A program made the translations under genes and the position numbers. A DNA stretch of 64,000 bases, from NCBI RefSeq assembly GCF_900104925.1, contig NZ_LT629735.1:1706291-1770290 (forward strand), written 5' to 3'. This document shows positions 7,971-17,243 of the stretch, in pieces. Source of the DNA: Opitutus sp. GAS368 (lineage in GTDB: Bacteria; Verrucomicrobiota; Verrucomicrobiia; Opitutales; Opitutaceae). Position 1 is the first letter of the stretch, and each line of letters opens with the position of its first letter. The notes under the pieces were generated by a model. The model was not told the DNA's origin, did no database searches, and saw only the letters and a program-made list of their open reading frames with translations.

Positions 7971-10333
7971 CGGTTCAGCCCGGCGGGCCGCAGTTGGTCG
8001 ATCAGCTGCCCGATGGACTCCGTCGCCGCGGCATCACCCTCATACCAGGAGATCCGCCGGGCCTCGGCGAGGTGCGCCAGCGCTTCCATCGCCTGGCCGC
8101 GGGTCAGGAGTTTCCGGGTCAGGTGCAGCTCAACCGCCGAGGTCACCGGGCCGCTGCGCTCCGCGGCCCGCAGGAACCGGATGGCTTGTACTTCGTCTCC
8201 GCGGTTCTCGCTGATGATGGCCGCGCGCAGGTTGTTGGCTTGATTCCGGGACTGCGCTCCCGCGGCGGCGAACGTCGCTTCCTCCACGGCCGCGCTTCGT
8301 CCCGTTTCTGTCAGCAGCCCGACCAAGGCTTCGAGAGCCGGCTGGTTTCCGGGTTCATCCGCCAGGACCGCCCGGTAGGCCTGTTCCGCGGCCGCGGCCT
8401 CACCCGCCAGCCCGGCCAGCCGGCCGGATAACATCCGCAGGCTGTTGTCCCTCGGCCGCCGGGCGATCGCCTCGTCAAAGTAGCGGCGGCCGTCCGCGTA
8501 GCGCTTGGTCCGGGTGAAGAGATCGGCGAAAGCGGGCGCCATGAGCGTGAGATCCCGGGGCGCGCACGTGAGTGCGGTCTGCCGCAGCAACTTCTCCGCC
8601 TCGTCATAGCGTCCCAGCCGGGAGAGCTTGATGGCTTCATCGGCGGCCTGCGTGGCGTTTGCGGGCTGCAGTCTTCGGGCGCGTTGCGCCTGAGCCAAGG
8701 CCCCGTCAGGGTCGCCCAGTTCCTCATCCACCGTCTCCTCGATTTTCGCCAAGTCCGCATTCTCCGGGTCGGCCGCTGTCGCCGCCTGCACCAGGGTCTT
8801 GGCCAAACGCCGGCTTTCCGCCGTGGCGGCCTCCGCCTGCGCCCGGTTGAGATCGCGGGCCAGCCGCGCCATGTCCTCGGGATAGGTCAGCTGGTTTGTG
8901 AACGGCGGGTGCTGGGTGATGGTGGCAATGTGTTGCAGCATCGAAAACCGCTCGTGGGGCGTGTAGGCGAGGGCCGCGGCGACAGAGTCGGAGTCGAGCC
9001 AGGCCGGCGCACCGGATGACCGACCGAACAGCAGCGCCTCCGCCCCTTGGGCCATGGCCCACGCCAGCTGAAAATTTCCCGCCCAGTCGAAGTGCACATG
9101 TTCGAACAGGAGTTCACGGCCGGCGGGCGGCGCCGGAGATGCGGCGTCGGATCCCAGCAACTTTGCTGCATCCAGCAGTTGCACCGGTCCGCCGGCGCCA
9201 GCGACCTCCCGGATGATCTCGTTGATGCGGGCATCCGGCCGGAAGCGCAGGGCGTCCCAATGCAGCGCCTCGAGCAATCGTGCGCGCGCCAGCGCCGGAT
9301 CGCCGGCCGCCAGCTCCAGCGAGCCCAGCATGAAAAGCGTGTCGGCATATTGCGGGTCGATGCGCCGCGCTTCCTCCAGGTCGGTCCGGGCCGCCGCCGC
9401 ATCGCCGAGCCGCCACGCCAGCCGGCCGCGGTCAAAGGCCTGCTGCCAGGCCGCCAGCTCCGCTTCCGTAAGCCCGGCACGGTGGAGTGAAAGCAGGGGC
9501 GGACAGTCCTTGAGGTTGGCCACGACGGTGCACAGCAGCGTCTTCGCCCCGGCGGTGTCCGCCACCCGCACGATGTCGCGCAGGTTGGTCTCGAAGTTCC
9601 GGTAGGCCCCCGCCAGGCGAGGATCGTCGCCCGCGACCGCCCGGTCGACAAACATGCTCATGCCGCCCCATTCCTCCGGTCGGGCCTCACGCCGGGAGAA
9701 CGCCGCCAGCACGCGGCCCAGCAGCTGGCCGGTGCGGGTGGCGCGCACCAACGTGCTGAGGCGGATCACCCAAAGCGGCGGCATTTCCGCCAGGTAGGCG
9801 CAGCCGGGGCCGTAGGGCCCCACCACCTCGTTGTTGCCCAGATAAACCACGAAGAGATCCGGCGAGAACGCCGCCAGGTCGCGGGCGATCCGGTAGACAA
9901 CGTGCGAGTTGATCGCGACAATGCCGGTGTTCAGCACCTCGATGCGCTTGTCTGGATAGCGCGCACGCAGCTGCGCCCGGAGCTGCGGCGCGAAGCCGAA
10001 GGCCGGCGCGGGGATGCCCTGCGCCGCCGACTCGCCCAGCACCACGATCCGCACGGTGTTGGGCGGCTTGCGGGCTGCGACACGGAAATTCAGCGGCCGC
10101 AGGTCAAAGCCACCCGGCATGAACAGGCTGACGAAATCCGGATTCGTCCGGTAAAACCCCGGCTGCTCGTCCGGAATGAGAAAACCGGCGGGGCGGCCGA
10201 AGCCCGCCAGTCGCAGGCCGCCCTCGAGCCCGAGCACCAGCAGCACGGGCAATCCAATCGCAGCCAGGGCGCGATGAATCCAGAGGCGGGCGGGCGCGAG
10301 CCTGCTGGTGGCTGAGGGCGGGGTGGCACTCAC
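7967..10333 (-). CDS. membrane-anchored SGNH hydrolase-like protein with TPR C-terminal half
   Basis: A 788-residue protein starting at GTG (10333). A membrane anchor near residues 20-45 (LAAIGLPVLLVLGLEGGL) is followed by an SGNH/GDSL-like domain: block I reads VLGESAAQG (Glu instead of Asp), block III YLGNNEVVG, and a late FEHVHFDWAGNF could supply the catalytic His. The C-terminal half (from ~residue 480) is helical with TPR-like repeats rich in Ala, Leu and Arg. SGNH domains hydrolyse or transfer acyl or other esters on glycans and lipids. It is the first gene of the operon with carbamoyltransferase, SxtJ and DUF5989, so it probably acts on the same surface molecule. Confidence 0.82.
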   Translation of the reverse strand: MSATPPSATSRLAPARLWIHRALAAIGLPVLLVLGLEGGLRLAGFGRPAGFLIPDEQPGFYRTNPDFVSLFMPGGFDLRPLNFRVAARKPPNTVRIVVLGESAAQGIPAPAFGFAPQLRAQLRARYPDKRIEVLNTGIVAINSHVVYRIARDLAAFSPDLFVVYLGNNEVVGPYGPGCAYLAEMPPLWVIRLSTLVRATRTGQLLGRVLAAFSRREARPEEWGGMSMFVDRAVAGDDPRLAGAYRNFETNLRDIVRVADTAGAKTLLCTVVANLKDCPPLLSLHRAGLTEAELAAWQQAFDRGRLAWRLGDAAAARTDLEEARRIDPQYADTLFMLGSLELAAGDPALARARLLEALHWDALRFRPDARINEIIREVAGAGGPVQLLDAAKLLGSDAASPAPPAGRELLFEHVHFDWAGNFQLAWAMAQGAEALLFGRSSGAPAWLDSDSVAAALAYTPHERFSMLQHIATITQHPPFTNQLTYPEDMARLARDLNRAQAEAATAESRRLAKTLVQAATAADPENADLAKIEETVDEELGDPDGALAQAQRARRLQPANATQAADEAIKLSRLGRYDEAEKLLRQTALTCAPRDLTLMAPAFADLFTRTKRYADGRRYFDEAIARRPRDNSLRMLSGRLAGLAGEAAAAEQAYRAVLADEPGNQPALEALVGLLTETGRSAAVEEATFAAAGAQSRNQANNLRAAIISENRGDEVQAIRFLRAAERSGPVTSAVELHLTRKLLTRGQAMEALAHLAEARRISWYEGDAAATESIGQLIDQLRPAGLNR

Positions 10334-10468
10334 GAGGATTGCCGGATGATGCGTTACCTCGCCAAGGCGTCAACCGAAGCCCCGGCTCCAGGGCACCCAT
10401 CTAGGATTTCTCCGCAAAAACTCGGTTGCCGGCCGGTCGCCCCGGAAGCACGTGCCCGGCGGCGCGGA

Positions 10469-10756
10469 CTAGGAGCGCTCCAAACCGGAGGCCGGCGCCG
10501 CGACCGGTCTGGCATTGAGACGGGCCAGTTGTGCCCGCGTTTCCGCCAGTTCCCCGGCAATGCGGTTGATCATGTCGTAGTCCCAGTTCTTTTGCTTGGC
10601 CTGATGCAGGCGCTCTTCATGCCAGGCCAGAGTCTCTTGCAAGCGCACCAGCTCCGCCGCCGGATTGCTGCGGGCATTCTGCGCCATCAGGCGCGACCCG
10701 ACAAAAAGCAGCCCCGCGACCAAAAAAACAAAGAGGATGACGCTCGCTTCGATCAT
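10469..10756 (-). CDS. small membrane-anchored coiled-coil protein, unknown
   Basis: A 95-residue protein from the ATG at 10756. One N-terminal membrane segment (ASVILFVFLVAGLLFVGS) precedes a charged helical region (AELVRLQETLAWHEERLHQAKQ...MINRIAGELAETRAQLARL) that looks like a coiled coil. I do not recognise a named family. The frame is open upstream, but this start puts the membrane segment at the N-terminus. It stands alone between two other minus-strand genes. Confidence 0.6.
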   Translation of the reverse strand: MIEASVILFVFLVAGLLFVGSRLMAQNARSNPAAELVRLQETLAWHEERLHQAKQKNWDYDMINRIAGELAETRAQLARLNARPVAAPASGLERS

Positions 10757-10863
10757 GCGGTCCACGGTGCGCCCGCCGCGCCGTGGTGCAACCACCCCGG
10801 GAGAAATCGCGCCAAGATGAAGCCGGGCGCGCCAACCCCATAAGCTGGCGTGAAGCCGCGGGA

Positions 10864-11970
10864 CTATCGCGGACTCGCCGGCTTTCTCCGGTATTCTTCG
10901 CTTTTCCGCAAAGCGTCCCGCACATCCCCCTCGGTCCAATCTTTTTCCAAAAGGTTGGCGCGATAGGTTTTCAGTCCGCCCGGATCGGCCTCGCGGCCCA
11001 GCACCTCAAGGTAGGCGCGCCGGACAATCCGGTCCGCGCCTTCGTGGCGGAATTCATCACCGCGCCGGATTTGGTCGCGCACCATGCTTTCAGTCCAGCC
11101 TTGGTCTATGACGAGCGCGCGGTAGTCGCGCAACCCGCTGGCATCCGGCTCGCGGCCGAGCAGGTCGAGATAGGCCCGCTTGATGATCACCTCGGGCTCC
11201 ACCCGCGGTTCGTCGCGCCGCCGGGTCTCGACCCGCAGCGAGGAAATCTGGTCGTTCCAGTTGGCTGCCACGCTGCCGGGCAGCAACCGGCCGGTGAGAT
11301 CGCGGACATTCTCGGTCACCCGCATCGCCGCCCCGCGGAAATTGGCGTCCGTGTAGACATAAATCTCGGCCCCGCCCTCGATCCGGATGGAGGAAATCTC
11401 GTCATTGAGCCGGCGGCCACCCTCGAAGGTTCTGCCCGACAGGTTCTCCAACACATCTCCGGGATGCAGCACCAGGCTGTCGCCGCGGTAGTCCGCGTCC
11501 GCGAAAACGATGACCCGCGCCTCGTTGGCCCGGCCGGGCTCTTTCCGGGGTTCTTCGCGGCGCCGGGCCTCCACCCGTAACGAGGAGATGCTGTCGTCCA
11601 GGCTGGCGGACTCATCGTCGGGCGACGGACAGTCACTGAGATCGCGGACGCTTTCCGTCAACCGCATGGCCGTCCCGCGATAATGGGCGTCCGTGTAGAC
11701 ATAAATCTCGGCCCCGCCCTCGATCCGGATGGAGGAAATCCGGCGATCGAGCCGGCCGCCGCGCTCGAAGGTCCGGCCCGGGAGGGACGCCAACGCGTCC
11801 CCGGGATAAAGCACCAGGCTGTCGCCGCGGTAATCCGCCTCCTCATAAAGGATGACCCGCGGACCGCGCTCGCGGTCATGATCACGGCTTCTGTCCTCCC
11901 GGGGCTGAGCCCAGCCTGAAGCAAGGGCTCCACTCCAACCAAGAATCAGAAGCAGGCGGCCGAGGTGCAT
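10864..11970 (-). CDS. secreted protein with tandem beta/gamma-crystallin and two DUF4214-like domains
   Basis: A 368-residue protein with a signal peptide (cut near GWAQ, residue ~21). Residues ~38-135 and ~152-248 are two near-duplicate beta/gamma-crystallin units (ILYEEADYRGDSLVL / IVFADADYRGDSLVL; AEIYVYTDAHYRG / AEIYVYTDANFRG). Of the four Ca-binding (N/D)(N/D)xxSS sites, DDSISS (125), NDEISS (189) and NDQISS (239) are intact, while the first reads DRRISS (75). Residues ~262-310 and ~314-362 are two copies of a helical unit (RAYLDLLGREPDASGL / RAYLEVLGREADPGGL) like DUF4214, found in surface-layer-associated proteins. Likely a calcium-binding extracellular protein. Confidence 0.82.
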   Translation of the reverse strand: MHLGRLLLILGWSGALASGWAQPREDRSRDHDRERGPRVILYEEADYRGDSLVLYPGDALASLPGRTFERGGRLDRRISSIRIEGGAEIYVYTDAHYRGTAMRLTESVRDLSDCPSPDDESASLDDSISSLRVEARRREEPRKEPGRANEARVIVFADADYRGDSLVLHPGDVLENLSGRTFEGGRRLNDEISSIRIEGGAEIYVYTDANFRGAAMRVTENVRDLTGRLLPGSVAANWNDQISSLRVETRRRDEPRVEPEVIIKRAYLDLLGREPDASGLRDYRALVIDQGWTESMVRDQIRRGDEFRHEGADRIVRRAYLEVLGREADPGGLKTYRANLLEKDWTEGDVRDALRKSEEYRRKPASPR

Positions 11971-12031
11971 GTTGGTCAGACGACCCTGGTGGCGGGAATA
12001 TTCAATCTTTCGCGGGTTTACCGCCGGCGCA

Positions 12032-13537
12032 TCACACGCCGAGCTGGGGCCGAGTCGGCTCGGGCCAGTCGACGTGGAAGAACTTGCCGCGCGGCTGGTC
12101 GACGCGCTCGTAGGTATGGGCGCCGAAGTAGTCGCGCTGCGCCTGGAGGAGATTGGCCGGCAGCCGGGCCGAGCGGTAGCTGTCGTAGTAGGCGAGGGCC
12201 GAGAAGAACGTCGGGGCCGGCACGCCGCACTCGGCGGCGAGCGACACGACCTTGCGCCAGTTGACCTGCGCCTGCTTCACGGTCTTGTTGAAATACGGGT
12301 CGAGCAAGAGGTTCGCGAGATCGGGCTTCCGCGCGTAGGCCTCGGTGATTTTCTGGAGGAAGGCGGCGCGGATGATGCAGCCGCCGCGGAAGATCCGGGC
12401 GATCTCGCCGAAGTTGAGCTTCCAGCCGTATTCCTGCTGGGCGGTGCGCATGAGCTGGAAGCCCTGCGCGTAGGAGCAGATCTTCGAGCAGTAGAGCGCG
12501 TCGTGGATGGCTTGCACGAGGGCCTTCTTCGAGCCGCGGTATTTCTTGCCCGGGCCCTTGAGGATCTTCGCGGCGGCGACACGCTCGTCCTTGATGGCGG
12601 AGATGCAGCGGGCGAACACCGCCTCGGCGATCGTCGGGGCGGGGACGCCCATGTCGAGCGCGTTGGTCGAGGTCCACTTGCCCGTGCCCTTCTGGCCGGC
12701 GGTGTCGAGGACGACATCGACAAAGGCCTTCTTCTTCGTGACCGGGTCCTTCTGCTGGAGGATGTCGGCCGTGATCTCGATGAGGAAGCTGTCGAGCGCA
12801 CCGTGGTTCCATTCGGCGAAGATTTCCGCCTGCTCGGCGGGCTTGAGACCGAGGAGGCCGGACATCAGCGCGTAGGCTTCGCAGATCATCTGCATGTCGC
12901 CATATTCGATGCCGTTATGGACCATCTTCACGTAGTGGCCCGCGCCGTTCTCCCCGATGTAGGTCGTGCAGGGCACGCCGCCGGTGACGGGTTTGCCGGG
13001 GGCGGCGCCGGGGATCGGCTTGCCCGTCTTGGCATCCACCTTGGCGGCGACGGCCTCCCAGATCGGTTTCAGTTCCTGCCACGCGGCAAACTCGCCGCCG
13101 GGCATGAGCGACGGGCCGAAGCGCGCGCCTTCCTCGCCGCCGGACACGCCGGAGCCGATGAAGCGCAGGCCTTTTTCGCGCAGCGCCTTTTCGCGGCGGA
13201 TGGTGTCGGTCCAGAGGGCGTTGCCGCCGTCGATGATGATGTCGCCCGGTTCGAACAGCGCGGCGAGCCCGTCGATGACCGCGTCGGTGGGCTTGCCCGC
13301 CTGGACGAGGATGACGGCCTTGCGCGGCTTGGCGAGCGACGCGACGAATTCCTGGAGGGTTTTGGTGCCGATGACCCCGCCGGGGGTGCTCGGGTTTTCG
13401 GCGACGAACTTGTCGGTCTTCTCGGTGGTGCGGTTGTAGACCGAAATCTGGAAGCCGTGGTCCGCGATGTTGAGGGCGAGATTCTGGCCCATCACGGCGA
13501 GGCCGATGAGTCCGATGTCAGAGTGCGATTTGGCCAT
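12032..13537 (-). CDS. gnd: 6-phosphogluconate dehydrogenase, decarboxylating
   Basis: A 501-residue enzyme converting 6-phosphogluconate and NADP+ to ribulose 5-phosphate, CO2 and NADPH in the oxidative pentose phosphate pathway. The Rossmann motif [13 protein letters not shown] (residues ~11-23) is followed by YNRTTEKTD. The substrate-binding segment [20 protein letters not shown] and the catalytic-Lys region [16 protein letters not shown] are both intact. The C-terminal all-helical domain has [13 protein letters not shown], standard for the family. The length matches the long-chain bacterial/eukaryotic form. It is transcribed alone, with no zwf neighbour in the window. Confidence 0.97.
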   Translation of the reverse strand: MAKSHSDIGLIGLAVMGQNLALNIADHGFQISVYNRTTEKTDKFVAENPSTPGGVIGTKTLQEFVASLAKPRKAVILVQAGKPTDAVIDGLAALFEPGDIIIDGGNALWTDTIRREKALREKGLRFIGSGVSGGEEGARFGPSLMPGGEFAAWQELKPIWEAVAAKVDAKTGKPIPGAAPGKPVTGGVPCTTYIGENGAGHYVKMVHNGIEYGDMQMICEAYALMSGLLGLKPAEQAEIFAEWNHGALDSFLIEITADILQQKDPVTKKKAFVDVVLDTAGQKGTGKWTSTNALDMGVPAPTIAEAVFARCISAIKDERVAAAKILKGPGKKYRGSKKALVQAIHDALYCSKICSYAQGFQLMRTAQQEYGWKLNFGEIARIFRGGCIIRAAFLQKITEAYARKPDLANLLLDPYFNKTVKQAQVNWRKVVSLAAECGVPAPTFFSALAYYDSYRSARLPANLLQAQRDYFGAHTYERVDQPRGKFFHVDWPEPTRPQLGV

Positions 13538-13645
13538 AAGAAGTGGTCTTTGCTACGCGGCTTTGCCGGCGAAAACCACCCTGTTTTTCGGCCGCTGTCA
13601 TAAAAACCCGGCCCGCCGCGGGATAGCGCGACCCGCGGCGCCGGC

Positions 13646-13948
13646 TCAGGGTTTCGGCTGGCTGCCCTGCTTGGCGGCGTAGCTGCCGGCGCTGGGGAAA
13701 AACGGCGCGATGCGCGACACGAACGGCGTCAGGAACGCCGGCTCGTTGCGGTTGTAGACCCAGGAGAAAAACACGACCGTGCAGACGACGAAGACGATCA
13801 CCGCGGCGATGATCTTGTTCATCTTCATCACCCGCCGGAAAAGGAAAATGGTCAGGATGAACGCCGCGATCGCGATGATGATCTTCAGCCAGATTGCCGG
13901 CGGCAGGGTCTGGATCTTCTCGAAGGCGGTGACGGCAAGCAGGAGCAT
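13646..13948 (-). CDS. small two-helix membrane protein, unknown
   Basis: A 100-residue protein with two membrane helices (WLKIIIAIAAFILTIFLF and IIAAVIVFVVCTVVFFSWVY) joined by the basic loop RRVMKMNK, then a periplasmic-type tail ending GSQPKP. No family recognised. It lies alone between gnd and the membrane protein at 14088 on the same strand, with clear gaps on both sides. Confidence 0.6.
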   Translation of the reverse strand: MLLLAVTAFEKIQTLPPAIWLKIIIAIAAFILTIFLFRRVMKMNKIIAAVIVFVVCTVVFFSWVYNRNEPAFLTPFVSRIAPFFPSAGSYAAKQGSQPKP

Positions 13949-14022
13949 AACCTACGAGTTAGCCGGAAAGTGCCGCGAGACGAGTCATTTTTGCCCCGCC
14001 CCGGGGGTTTAACCGGGCTTTG

Positions 14023-14087
14023 ACCGGTGGAACCCGGCCTCCGGACGGGTTGGTCCGGAAAACGCGCCCGGTGGTCGCGTTCCACCC
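14023..14087. repeat. dispersed palindromic repeat, family A
   Basis: The left arm GGTGGAACCCGGCCTCCGG (plus ACGGGTTGG) and the right arm, whose complement reads GGGTGGAACGCGACCACCGG, form an imperfect inverted pair around a short centre. The same left arm recurs at 29922 and 62740. It sits directly after the stop codon of the gene at 14088-14972. Confidence 0.75.
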
Positions 14088-14972
14088 TCAGTGATAGCGG
14101 CCCGCGATGCCCAGGTAATCCAGCAGCCAGGCTTCCTTCCAGATGCGAAAGCGGCCCTCGGGGGTGATTTTGCCGTATTCCTCGCGGTCGGCGTGCGGCA
14201 GCAGGTAACCGAGCTCGGTGTTGATCATCTCCATCTGCTGCTGCTGCTGGTTGATGTCCTCGATCGGGCTGATGTCCCACGCCAACACGGGGTCGCCGTC
14301 CTGCCGCACCCGCTCCAGGTGCCGCGCCACCTGTTTCACCAGGCTGCGCCGCCACGGGCGCCGTTCCACGTGCCAGCTCTCGGGGTAAAAGCCGCCGAAG
14401 GGAATGTAGAGGTTGTCGGTCACGTAGCGGCGGCCGCCGGCGGTCCGGGAGGCGAGGCTGTAGCAGACGGTGATGGCGCCGTTCTCCTGCGGCACGAAGA
14501 GCACGTGCAGCCGCAGCGTGCCATCGTGGTTGTGATAGACCGAGGTGCGCAGCCAGATCCCGCCCCCAAGCTCGGCCTTGAGCGCCTGCACGGGGGTGAA
14601 GCGGTTGGCCCGCAGCCAGTCGCGGACCTTGAGCAGGCGCTGCTGGGTCGGCCACTCGTCGCCGCTGCTGTTCACCACGTAGCGCGGGAACAGCGGCAGC
14701 GGACTGAGGCTGATGGCGCTCACCTTGAGCCAGTTGAAGCCCGACTCGAGCAGGAACCAGAGCAGGAACACCGCCGCCGCCACGGCCCAGAACGGCCGGT
14801 CGATCCACTCGAACTGCGCGTTGCTCTGTGCCGCGTAGAGGGCGAACAGAATCCAGCGCAGCCAGCGGATCGGGATCGCCAGCACGGGTGACGCGACGCG
14901 GAGATTGATCCAGAACAGCGCCAGCAGCGCCGCGACGGACAGGGCGAGAAACAGGGAGATTGTTTCTGGCAT
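14088..14972 (-). CDS. conserved membrane protein, unknown
   Basis: A 294-residue protein with two or three N-terminal membrane helices (ISLFLALSVAALLALFWI; WILFALYAAQ; PFWAVAAAVFLLWFLL) and a soluble C-terminal ~200 residues carrying GGGIWLRTSVYHNHDGTLRLHV and LASRTAGGRRYVTDNLYIP. A Gln-rich run (NQQQQQME) occurs near residue 245. No named domain is recognised. It is followed immediately by repeat family A and lies just upstream-adjacent to dnaN in the same direction, but a 36-base gap and unrelated character argue against a functional link. Confidence 0.65.
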   Translation of the reverse strand: MPETISLFLALSVAALLALFWINLRVASPVLAIPIRWLRWILFALYAAQSNAQFEWIDRPFWAVAAAVFLLWFLLESGFNWLKVSAISLSPLPLFPRYVVNSSGDEWPTQQRLLKVRDWLRANRFTPVQALKAELGGGIWLRTSVYHNHDGTLRLHVLFVPQENGAITVCYSLASRTAGGRRYVTDNLYIPFGGFYPESWHVERRPWRRSLVKQVARHLERVRQDGDPVLAWDISPIEDINQQQQQMEMINTELGYLLPHADREEYGKITPEGRFRIWKEAWLLDYLGIAGRYH

Positions 14973-15008
14973 GGTGGAATTTTGGGCGGGCGGACCCGCG
15001 CGGCGGGC

Positions 15009-16133
15009 TCAGCTCAGCCGCACGGGCATGATGACGCACACGAAGCTTTCCAGCGTCTTGAAGACGCCGGGGCTGACCTCGTCCTTCAGCTCGAAGAACA
15101 CCTCGTCCTTGGTGAGGGCGCGGAGCGGGTCCATGACAAACTGGGGGTTGAACGCCACCTGGAGGTCGGGGCCGCTGTAGGAAATGGCCATCGATTCATG
15201 CGACTCGCCGAAATCGGGCGACGACGCGGTGATCTCCAGCAGGTTGGCGGTGAGCTTGATTTTGACGGAGTTGGATTTTTCGGAGGTGACCAGGGCCGCG
15301 CGGTGCACGCACTGCAGGAAGAGCTCCCGCTCGAGCTTGATGCGCTGGTGGGTCTCCTTCGGGATGACCTGCTGATAGTTCGGGTAGTTCCCCTCGACGA
15401 CCTTGGAGAAGAGGAAAATGCTGTCGGTCAGCCCGCTGCTGTCCTTGCCCGTGTCGATCTGGAACGCCGCGCGGCGCTCGTTGAAGGCAATCTTGAGCTT
15501 CTCGCCCTTGCCGAGCAGGCGGAGCAGCTCGGCGACGGTTTTGGCTGGCAGGATGATGGCGCCGGTGTTGGCGGAGGAAACCGCCATTTCCTTGCTGACG
15601 AGCGCGAGGCGGCGGCCGTCGGTGGCGACGAGCGCCAGCTTGCCGTCCTTGAAGTTGAAATACACGCCGTTGAGAATGTAGCGGGTCTCGTCGGTGGACT
15701 GCGCGTAGGAGACGTTGCTCAGCATCGTGGCGAGTTCGCCCTGTTCGAGCGTGAAGGCCTTGTCGTCGCCGGAATCCGGCAGCTTCGGGAATTCCTCGGC
15801 CCCGAGGCCCATGATGCGGAAGTTGGAACCGCCCGAGGCGATCTTGACCTGGTGGCTGGCGCTGGAATCGAAGGCGACGTCGACGTTCGGCAGTTCGCGC
15901 ACGATGGTGGCCAGGCGCTTGACCGGCAGCGTGACGGAGCCGCCTTCCTTCACCTCGGCCTTGATCTTGCACCGGATGCCGAGGTCAAGGTTGGTGGTGG
16001 TCAGGGAAATGTGGTCCTTCTCCGCCTCGATCAGCACATTGCTCAGGATCGGCATGGCGGCCTTGGAGCCCACAACGTTGAGGACCTGGGCCAGGCCGTT
16101 GCTAAAGTGGTCGCGGTTGATCTTGAATTTCAT
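15009..16133 (-). CDS. dnaN: DNA polymerase III beta sliding clamp
   Basis: A 374-residue beta clamp, the ring-shaped processivity factor that tethers DNA polymerase III and other repair enzymes to DNA. The three-repeat architecture is visible: an N-terminal [33 protein letters not shown], a central [24 protein letters not shown] and a C-terminal segment ending [10 protein letters not shown], with the canonical MPxR(L/M) tail that lines the hydrophobic peptide-binding cleft. Length fits the family. It is not beside dnaA or recF in this window. An AT-rich region with a good -10 lies upstream (16205-16330). Confidence 0.97.
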   Translation of the reverse strand: MKFKINRDHFSNGLAQVLNVVGSKAAMPILSNVLIEAEKDHISLTTTNLDLGIRCKIKAEVKEGGSVTLPVKRLATIVRELPNVDVAFDSSASHQVKIASGGSNFRIMGLGAEEFPKLPDSGDDKAFTLEQGELATMLSNVSYAQSTDETRYILNGVYFNFKDGKLALVATDGRRLALVSKEMAVSSANTGAIILPAKTVAELLRLLGKGEKLKIAFNERRAAFQIDTGKDSSGLTDSIFLFSKVVEGNYPNYQQVIPKETHQRIKLERELFLQCVHRAALVTSEKSNSVKIKLTANLLEITASSPDFGESHESMAISYSGPDLQVAFNPQFVMDPLRALTKDEVFFELKDEVSPGVFKTLESFVCVIMPVRLS

Positions 16134-16204
16134 TCGGCGGAAGGCGGGGAGGGTGCGGTAACTAACAAAGGGTGATTAGAGAGAGATACAATAATGAAAA
16201 GTAT

Positions 16205-16330
16205 CCGTATTATTATAGGGCGCGATTATGCCGATAACCCGGCTTTTTCGGAGCGAAAGCGGACCGGCCGGCGGCTGTGAGCCCCGCCTGAATAACCGCG
16301 AATAACCGGCGGCTTGTTCACAGGGGAAAG
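16205..16330 (-). promoter_or_regulatory. dnaN upstream region: AT-rich promoter and TTAT-core repeats
   Basis: On the minus strand TATAAT occurs at 16217-16212, about 80 bases upstream of the dnaN start, inside a stretch of unusually high A+T (16176-16225). The -35 side is weak. Farther upstream are several TTAT(T)C-core motifs (two tandem copies of GGTTATTC near 16276-16295, TTATCGG near 16230-16236, and TTGTTCACA at 16314 on the plus strand) that resemble degenerate DnaA boxes; none matches the TTATNCACA consensus exactly. Confidence 0.4.
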
Positions 16331-17236
16331 TTATTCGGAAACTTCCTGCTTCATCTTCACAACCTTCCGGCGCAGGGCGCGCATCTGGGCGTGGCGGACG
16401 CCGCGCTGATAGTGGGCGAACAGGCCGTAGGCGATGTAGCCGAGGAACAGAAAGAAAAGGGCCACTTCCTGGAGGCGGACGACCAAGACCACCCCGATGA
16501 AGAAAATCACCAGCGTCCGGATGCGGGTCCGGGTCTCCCAGTTCACCTGCTTGAAACTGGGGTAGCGGATCGTGCTCACCATGAGGAACGAAACCAGCAT
16601 GAGGATGAGCGGCAGGGCGAGCGTCAGCTGGCGCAGCTCGCGGGCGTTGGCGGCCATGTTGAGCAACAGCAGGACGAGCGACGCCACCGTGCCGGCGGCC
16701 GCCGGAATCGGCAGGCCCACGAAATCCTTGCTCGATTCCGCCTCGGCGCGGTGCAGCAGCGGGTTGGTGATGACGTTGAAGCGCGCCAGGCGCACCGCGC
16801 CGCACAGCAGGTAGATGAACGCCACGATCCACCCGAGCTCGCGGAACCATTGGAAGTCCTCCCGCGGCGCCAGGATCAGGAAGAACACCATCAGGGCCGG
16901 CGTCATGCCGAAGGAAACCACGTCGGCCAGCGAGTCGAATTCCGCGCCGAAGAGCGACGTGCGGCCGCCCATGCGCGCCAGTCGGCCGTCGAGCGAGTCA
17001 AAGATGACGGCGGCCAGGATCAGCCACACCGCATGGGTGTAAAGGGTCATCCAAGATTGGTTGGGGTGGAGCTGAGCGTATTCACCGACGTCGGTGATCA
17101 GCCGCGCCTGGATGCACTTGATGACCGCCGCAAAGCCGCAGAAGAGGTTGCCCGCCGTCATCAGGTTCGGCAGGAAATAAATCCGGCTGGCCTGGGTGAC
17201 GTTGTAGGGGTTGTCGCGCTGCTGGAGGTCTGACAT
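16331..17236 (-). CDS. pssA: CDP-diacylglycerol--serine O-phosphatidyltransferase
   Basis: A 301-residue CDP-alcohol phosphatidyltransferase making phosphatidylserine from CDP-diacylglycerol and serine, the first step to phosphatidylethanolamine. The family motif D(x2)DG(x2)AR(x8)G(x3)D(x3)D is complete, beginning DSLDGRLARMGG (~residues 79-90) and ending FDSLADVVSFG. About eight membrane helices are apparent; the opening YFLPNLMTAGNLFCGF is typical of bacterial type II PssA. It starts seven bases after the stop of the RelE-like gene, so the two are probably co-transcribed. No psd gene is nearby. Confidence 0.92.
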   Translation of the reverse strand: MSDLQQRDNPYNVTQASRIYFLPNLMTAGNLFCGFAAVIKCIQARLITDVGEYAQLHPNQSWMTLYTHAVWLILAAVIFDSLDGRLARMGGRTSLFGAEFDSLADVVSFGMTPALMVFFLILAPREDFQWFRELGWIVAFIYLLCGAVRLARFNVITNPLLHRAEAESSKDFVGLPIPAAAGTVASLVLLLLNMAANARELRQLTLALPLILMLVSFLMVSTIRYPSFKQVNWETRTRIRTLVIFFIGVVLVVRLQEVALFFLFLGYIAYGLFAHYQRGVRHAQMRALRRKVVKMKQEVSE

Positions 17237-17243
17237 GGCGGCG

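Noticed and set aside
6585-8243. 552-codon plus-strand frame opposite the carbamoyltransferase
   Set aside because: It overlaps two well-supported minus-strand genes and encodes only Arg/Ala-rich sequence with no recognisable motif.
16176-16850. Minus-strand frame running from the pssA region into the dnaN upstream sequence
   Set aside because: It is an alternate frame of pssA; the pssA frame has the full CDP-alcohol phosphotransferase motif.
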